From contig DAIOEK010000051.1 in the NCBI GenBank assembly GCA_036746315.1, positions 1-16,870 on the forward strand: a stretch of DNA of 16,870 nt. The letters are read 5' to 3'. The notes under the pieces are model-generated. The model saw nothing but the letters and a program-made list of their open reading frames with translations, was not told where the DNA came from and did not search any database. Source of the DNA: DAIOEK01 sp036746315 (lineage in GTDB: Bacteria > Chloroflexota > Anaerolineae > Anaerolineales > Anaerolineaceae). A program made the translations under genes and the position numbers. Positions 12,263 to 16,870 of the stretch are shown here, piece by piece (position 1 is the stretch's first letter; the number at the start of each line of letters is the position of its first letter).

Positions 12263-13960
12263 TTATCCGAAAATATCCGGCTGGGGTGAGAGTTTATTCG
12301 CCTGTGTGGTTGTACGAAACTCATCCTGATGGTTGTGATAGGTGGCGATCCAGTCGCTTACCCGGTCACGTTCTTCGTTGATGTTCTGCTGTCGTTTGTG
12401 GTACTGTCGTTCCGCCATCCGTTTGAAGAGATCCTGCTGTACCTTGGAAGGATCATAAACCTCATCGAAGGTGAACTGGCTGGTACCCACGTGAATATAT
12501 ACCGTGCCAAAGTTGAGCAGCAAACCCAGAATGCCCAGGCGTTTGTACTCAATCGACAGGATGTTTTCCAACTGGGCAATCCTTTTTTCTTCCTTGCCCA
12601 ACGGTTTCTTTTCCAGATCGATTATTTGCTCGGCAGTGATCTGGTAAATATCATTGCGCCAATCGGCATATTCGTAAGCCATCCAACACGCCATCCCGAT
12701 CCAGATCATCACCGCAAAAGAAAGGACTACGCTCATCGAGACAAAGGTAAACCCATCCGCCAGGCGCATGACCCACAGCCCCAGCATCAACAGGCTGATC
12801 AGCAGAGGTTTCCAGCACGACCGCACCAATACAAACCAATGTTTGCGGTAGGTGACCACGCCATGATTATCGATGCGCACCTTGAAGAAATCGGCAAACA
12901 ATTCCTGTAGAAAGCCCGGTTCCACCTGGGCAGCCGGGGAGCCGCCCCCTGCATCCGCCGCCTGGGTACCGGCAGCACTCGCGCCCTGGGTAAAGCGCAA
13001 TCGCAAAGACTGCTCGATGGCAGACATTTCCTGCCGCCGGCTGCTTACCCGCGATTGCTCCCAGTGCTGGCGAATAATATTGGCAACATCCTCGGGATAT
13101 TCCACATCCGGCAACACCAGCGGACCGGTATAAGTGCGCACCACCACGTTTCCATAGCCGAATATCCGCCCCATCTGGCTGGTCTGCACATCGATCGATT
13201 GCACCGTGGAAAGCGGCGCTTCCTGCCGGGAATCATACAACCCGTACAGGCGTTCCATCCAGGCGACCCGCAGGCTGGTAACAATGGAATAATCATTTGC
13301 CCAATCCAGGGCATTCCATGCCGCCCACAACACACAGCCCAGGGTCAGTATTAACCCCACCAGCCAAACGCCTTCCTGGTTGTCTGAACTCCATCCGGCG
13401 ATCAGAGCGGTGGCGAACAACATCCCTATCAGGGCTACAATCGGCAACAGCAGCCTTTTGATCAGGAATAACGGGTGCTTTCTGCCGATAAAATAGACCG
13501 CTTCTCCATCTTCCAGCCAGCGGATATTTGCCTGGCGCAAGGTGGTAGTGGATGCCGTTCCGATATGGAAGTTGGCAGCCAGTTGGGGTATCCTATCCGC
13601 CAACCCCAGCAGCACATCACGGTCCAGCCGAACCACCAGAACGGAAGTGATCGCAACCACCCGGTAAGGTGTTCTGGCGCGCAGGGTGAGGCAATCCTCC
13701 CCCCAGCTGTTGCCGCTGACCAACTGGCGCAGGTATTCCTCTTTTCCCTTGCTTTGACGGGTCTGGCAGGCTTTTCCGTTCTGTACGATGAACAATGCAT
13801 CGCTGCGGTCGCCCGCCCGCACAATCTCCGCGCCACGGTCCACCTGGTAAACTTCCACGGCACGCACCACATCCGCAAGCTCAAAATCATTCAACCCATA
13901 AAAGAGGTAATTGGATTTGAGCGTCGTTAATACTTCATCCAGCGCAATTTGATCGGTCAT
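12263..13960 (-). CDS. Cyclic-nucleotide-binding domain protein with two membrane-linked bacterial PH modules
   Basis: A 565-aa membrane protein. An N-terminal CNB/CAP-like domain (about 1-130) carries a phosphate-binding-cassette-like stretch W-G-E-D-C-L with T-P-Y-R-V-V-A at 97-103. The usual R-x-A is R-V-V-A, so ligand binding is uncertain. Two similar modules follow, each with a hydrophobic hairpin and a PH-like (YdbS/bPH2-type) domain: helices about 166-188 and 199-217 with a domain to about 300, then helices about 380-400 and 404-428 with a domain from about 430-510. An Ala/Gly-rich linker at 327-346 joins them. The C-terminus is charged and helical. ATG 13960 is chosen (AGGTG 5 nt upstream); an in-frame GTG is at 13966. 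No HTH, so signalling at the membrane rather than transcription is inferred. Confidence 0.8.
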   Translation of the reverse strand: MTDQIALDEVLTTLKSNYLFYGLNDFELADVVRAVEVYQVDRGAEIVRAGDRSDALFIVQNGKACQTRQSKGKEEYLRQLVSGNSWGEDCLTLRARTPYRVVAITSVLVVRLDRDVLLGLADRIPQLAANFHIGTASTTTLRQANIRWLEDGEAVYFIGRKHPLFLIKRLLLPIVALIGMLFATALIAGWSSDNQEGVWLVGLILTLGCVLWAAWNALDWANDYSIVTSLRVAWMERLYGLYDSRQEAPLSTVQSIDVQTSQMGRIFGYGNVVVRTYTGPLVLPDVEYPEDVANIIRQHWEQSRVSSRRQEMSAIEQSLRLRFTQGASAAGTQAADAGGGSPAAQVEPGFLQELFADFFKVRIDNHGVVTYRKHWFVLVRSCWKPLLISLLMLGLWVMRLADGFTFVSMSVVLSFAVMIWIGMACWMAYEYADWRNDIYQITAEQIIDLEKKPLGKEEKRIAQLENILSIEYKRLGILGLLLNFGTVYIHVGTSQFTFDEVYDPSKVQQDLFKRMAERQYHKRQQNINEERDRVSDWIATYHNHQDEFRTTTQANKLSPQPDIFG

Positions 13961-14007
13961 CAGCACACCTGTATCCTTGTTATCAACCAGAAGCGTGCAT
14001 TAAACAT

Positions 14008-14033
14008 ACCAACCACCCGTTATGGTGGCTGGT
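14008..14033 (-). terminator. Stem-loop after the GNAT gene, possible terminator
   Basis: On the minus strand ACCAGCCACC and GGTGGTTGGT form a 10-bp stem with one G-U pair around a 6-nt loop, 22 nt after the GNAT stop. In the plus-strand transcript the same position would be an A-C mismatch, which favours minus-strand function. The following ATGTTTAATG is only weakly T-rich. Confidence 0.55.
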
Positions 14034-14054
14034 GAACAGGCGATTGATATTCGA

Positions 14055-14600
14055 TTATTTCAGTTGTTTTTCCAACCGCCAGGCCGGCTCTTCCATATAA
14101 TGCCACTTGCCCTGGTCATCCTGGTAAGACCATACACCGGGGTCCGGACCCATCAGCACGTAGCCGAGGCGCTGATACAACGTAAATGCACGTGTGTTCA
14201 CCCTGGCAACGTTCAAACATAACAATTTAAACCCTCTCTCGACCAGGTCTTGCTCGACAAATGCCATCATCTGACTGCCAATCCCCTGCGAGCGGTGGGC
14301 ATCCCGAACCCGCAGCCCAAACAGGTACGCACGGTCTTTGCCATCTGCCAGGGCAGTATTCGAACTATCCAACTGGATGAACACCTGCCCGATCACCTTC
14401 TGGTTCCAGTCGACCGCGATCCACATCAGGGTGTTTCCCTTGAGTGTACGGAGGAAGGTTTCGTGATACAGCCGCCGAAAATGCTTGTATTCCCCTTCCC
14501 ATTCCAGAGCGGGCAGATCTTTTTCAGTTGCCAGTCTGAATTCCAGGGCAAGTCCATGCGGGAGGTTTTTGAATTGCTTCTTCGCCAGAATTTGGGTCAT
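14055..14600 (-). CDS. GNAT family N-acetyltransferase
   Basis: A 181-aa acetyl-CoA-dependent transferase. The core starts at L-E-F-R-L-A-T-E-K-D-L-P at 19-30. The acetyl-CoA pyrophosphate loop is R-S-Q-G-I-G-S at 103-109 (motif A, Q/R-x-x-G-x-G), preceded by strand Y-L-F-G-L-R-V. Motif B N-x-x-A-x-x-L-Y-x-x-L-G-Y is at about 135-147. The substrate, small molecule or protein, cannot be told. Its ATG overlaps the stop of the upstream fused tRNA nucleotidyltransferase in ATGA, so translation is probably coupled. Confidence 0.9.
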   Translation of the reverse strand: MTQILAKKQFKNLPHGLALEFRLATEKDLPALEWEGEYKHFRRLYHETFLRTLKGNTLMWIAVDWNQKVIGQVFIQLDSSNTALADGKDRAYLFGLRVRDAHRSQGIGSQMMAFVEQDLVERGFKLLCLNVARVNTRAFTLYQRLGYVLMGPDPGVWSYQDDQGKWHYMEEPAWRLEKQLK

Positions 14601-16870
14601 TTTTGTTCGGTTTGCAGCAGATATTTCTGAACAAGCTGGTCGACAAGTGCGCTTTCATCCTGCGGCGAATGGACCGTTTCATCCAGCCAGGCATTCTGCA
14701 CTTCGGTAATGATTTCGCGATAGGCCGGACCGGGCGGCAAGCCCATCGCACGCAATTGGTGCCCATCCACCAGCGCTCGCACATCCTTCCATTCCTGAAC
14801 GTAGCGGGTAAGGATGTTCTGTTCCGTTGACGAAGCCTGGGCGTATAGAATGGCTAATACTGGCAGGTCGGTTCCCGACAGCAGGGAATAAACCTCCGAG
14901 GGCTTCATTTCCGGCAGGTCCGGCAGATTGGCACGCAGCCGGTTCACACGCTGCGCAGTCTGCAAGATCGCCCGCGGCAGGCGGATCCTTTTACTGATGG
15001 CGGTAATTTCATCCATAGGATGACCCCCCAGCCAATAACCGTAAGCCAGCACCCGGTAAACCGGATAACCCCAATACTTTTCCTCCAGCCGCCAACCCTG
15101 CGGGTAAGGCTGCCGCAGCAGCTTTTCAAGCCCTTCACCCCAACGCTTCTCCCATAACAGCGATGGATGGATCATACTCAGAATTCCCAGGTCATCCATC
15201 CGGTCGAGACACAAAGCCGGGTGCGCCTCTTGCAGGATCAAGTCCAATTCATGCCTGATACGCTCACCCGAGACCGTCTTCAACTGGTCATCCGCCTCCA
15301 ACAGTAAATCCAACGTGCGTTTTTCAATCTTAAAACCAAAACGCTGCTCGAAACGGATGGCGCGCAATATCCGCGTGGGATCATCGATAAAGGACAAGGA
15401 ATGCAGCACCCGCACCAACCCCTTGCGCAGATCGCCATACCCACCCCAAAAGTCCAGCAGTTCACCGTAATGGCGTCCATCCAGGCGCAGCGCCAATGTG
15501 TTGATGGTAAAATCCCGCCGGTGCAGATCGAGCTTGATGCTGCTGCGCTCCACGGTGGGCAGCGCCGTAGGATGGTCGTAGAATTCCGTCCGCGCGGTAA
15601 TAAAATCCAGGGTATCGGGTAAATCCGATGTATCGGCGGTTATGGAAAGCAGCATCTCGCCCAGTCTGTCGCGCACCTCTCCCAGGTACCACTTGGCGGT
15701 GCCAAAGCGTGCATGGCTGACCATTCTGCCGCCGCATAGGTGCGACAGCTTTCGCGCCAGGGAAATTGCATCACCCTCGACGACGATATCGAAATCGTAC
15801 CCTGGGCGTTCCAGGATCAGGTCGCGCACAAAACCACCCACTACATATACCGCCATGTGTTCCTCACGGGCAGTATCGGCAATCATCTTCAACAGTCGGC
15901 TGCGCAGGGGCGGCAGGGCAGCTTCGAGCAAATGCCCCAGGTTCCGTCGATGCTGGTTCGCTTGCGGTCTGGCAAGCACTTTGATCAAATCAGTTCGGGT
16001 GACAATGCCGATAATTTCGTGCTTCTCCCGGTCGATGACGGGAATCTGTCCCCATCCGGTATCTGTCATGACCGATTGCAATTGATCAATGGTATCGCCC
16101 GGATACACACTGACCTCCCCGGCTTCCATCAGTGAAGCGGCGGTCAGGTTTAACTTATGCGAGAGCGCCCGATCCACCGCCCGTCGGGTGAGCAGCCCCA
16201 CTATCTTTCCCCGGTCAACCACCGGAAAGCCCTCGTACCCGTAGCGCTGCATCAACCCCAGCGCGTCTTTTGCCGGCATATCCGGCTGGATCAGGCGGGG
16301 TTTGCCAGACATCAACTGTTTTACCGTGAGCGAAGGCTTGATGACCCGGGGAAGCAATTCGAGGATATCTTGAATGATCTCCGCCATTCTGGCATCCCGC
16401 GGACCATCTTCCGGTTTGCGGTGAATCAGGGCTGCAGCCGCCCGGTCGTGTCCTCCGCCGCCGAAGCGGGTAGCCACGGCTGCCACATTCAACTGGTCGG
16501 TCGTGGAACGCAATACCAGGCGGTAACCTTCATCGGTCGCCACCAGAATGAATAATCCATCCGGCTCCAACAGGTCGCGGATCTTGTGCGCAATGCTGGA
16601 AATCTCTTCCGTGATCGCCTGTGGACAGGCAGTGGCGATGATAATTTTCAAAGAAGAAATATCGTACGTAAGGGCATTGGATAATATCTCTTCATACACC
16701 TGATGTTGCTCCGCTGACAAGGGCGGGTTCAAATATCCCGCCGCCAGTTTTAGCGAAGCGCCCTGTTCCAGCAGATTGGCTGCCGCCCGCATATCCCTGA
16801 CCGTGGTGGAAGCATACGCCAGGGAGCCGGTATCTTCATAAATTCCCAGCAGCAGCAACGTCGCCTGAAG
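14597..16870 (-). CDS. DHH/DHHA1-CBS-CBS-tRNA nucleotidyltransferase fusion (5' end outside the window)
   Basis: The frame stays open to the right edge: the codons before 16858 read L-Q-A-T, and 16858 itself is an internal TTG, so the true start lies beyond the window. Numbering from 16858: the end of a DHH domain with G-I-Y-E-D-T-G-S at 5-12; DHHA1 with G-G-G-G-H-D-R-A-A at 133-141; two CBS domains at about 180-236 and 240-297; then the class II nucleotidyltransferase head with G-G-F-V-R-D at 341-346, metal-binding Asp355-x-Asp357, R-R-D-F-T-I-N at 447-453, D-P-T-R-I-L-R-A at 493-500 and E-R-I-R-H-E-L at 532-538. The C-terminal helical body is present. It probably adds CCA, or only the final A, to tRNA 3' ends; the DHH part resembles nanoRNase-type phosphodiesterases. 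The tRNA-Thr here lacks an encoded CCA and would need such an enzyme. Confidence 0.92.
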   Translation of the reverse strand, partial: LQATLLLLGIYEDTGSLAYASTTVRDMRAAANLLEQGASLKLAAGYLNPPLSAEQHQVYEEILSNALTYDISSLKIIIATACPQAITEEISSIAHKIRDLLEPDGLFILVATDEGYRLVLRSTTDQLNVAAVATRFGGGGHDRAAAALIHRKPEDGPRDARMAEIIQDILELLPRVIKPSLTVKQLMSGKPRLIQPDMPAKDALGLMQRYGYEGFPVVDRGKIVGLLTRRAVDRALSHKLNLTAASLMEAGEVSVYPGDTIDQLQSVMTDTGWGQIPVIDREKHEIIGIVTRTDLIKVLARPQANQHRRNLGHLLEAALPPLRSRLLKMIADTAREEHMAVYVVGGFVRDLILERPGYDFDIVVEGDAISLARKLSHLCGGRMVSHARFGTAKWYLGEVRDRLGEMLLSITADTSDLPDTLDFITARTEFYDHPTALPTVERSSIKLDLHRRDFTINTLALRLDGRHYGELLDFWGGYGDLRKGLVRVLHSLSFIDDPTRILRAIRFEQRFGFKIEKRTLDLLLEADDQLKTVSGERIRHELDLILQEAHPALCLDRMDDLGILSMIHPSLLWEKRWGEGLEKLLRQPYPQGWRLEEKYWGYPVYRVLAYGYWLGGHPMDEITAISKRIRLPRAILQTAQRVNRLRANLPDLPEMKPSEVYSLLSGTDLPVLAILYAQASSTEQNILTRYVQEWKDVRALVDGHQLRAMGLPPGPAYREIITEVQNAWLDETVHSPQDESALVDQLVQKYLLQTEQK

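Overview
The window holds a gene-dense chromosomal segment of a bacterium. Base composition is moderately GC-rich by eye. Several traits suggest an Anaerolineae-type member of the Chloroflexota: a DHH-CBS-CBS-tRNA nucleotidyltransferase fusion, a cyclic-nucleotide-binding plus bacterial-PH membrane protein, a lipoprotein with Asp-box repeats, -10 boxes sitting directly on start codons, and a near match to the GAAC-N4-GTTC type of operator. This placement is inference from gene content; no rRNA is present to confirm it.

Layout. 1-169: a 71-bp tandem repeat, two full copies and a decayed third that ends on the stop codon of the first gene. 167-2237 (minus): an Asp-box (YCF48/BNR-like) lipoprotein and a NanE-like epimerase separated by a clear intrinsic terminator; the epimerase homologue has lost a normally invariant active-site Glu. 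2391-4092 (plus): DNA polymerase IV translationally coupled to a dual-specificity-type phosphatase. 4138-4210: tRNA-Thr(CGT). 4243-5166: an EamA/DMT exporter with a terminator. 5229-5792: a compact pair of tiny convergent genes, a stand-alone LuxR-type HTH protein and a Trp-rich 77-aa protein, abutting tail to tail with no gap. Each is driven by a promoter containing the same 15-bp palindromic core. This is the best candidate here for an undescribed regulatory module. 5835-8406 (plus): uridine kinase, a VTT/DedA-like membrane protein and an M20 dipeptidase, probably one operon. 8432-9286 (minus): a secreted C39-like cysteine peptidase with a LysM domain, divergent from rsmG and a small membrane protein (9336-10515, plus). 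10512-12199 (minus): def and recF, overlapping by one base. 12263-13960 (minus): the CNB-PH-PH membrane protein. 14055-16870 (minus): a GNAT acetyltransferase coupled to the fused CCA-adding enzyme, which runs off the right edge.

How it fits together. Much of the window is information-processing housekeeping: DNA repair (dinB, recF), protein maturation (def), ribosome methylation (rsmG), a tRNA gene and the enzyme that adds its unencoded CCA end, and nucleotide salvage (udk). Envelope and secreted proteins are interspersed. Four genes have an exact TATAAT six bases before ATG, and dinB has TAGAAT six bases before GTG. This predicts leaderless transcription for the first genes of units. Most other genes, operon-internal ones and a few unit-first genes, have Shine-Dalgarno sequences. 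No transposase, integrase, phage structural gene or CRISPR array is visible.
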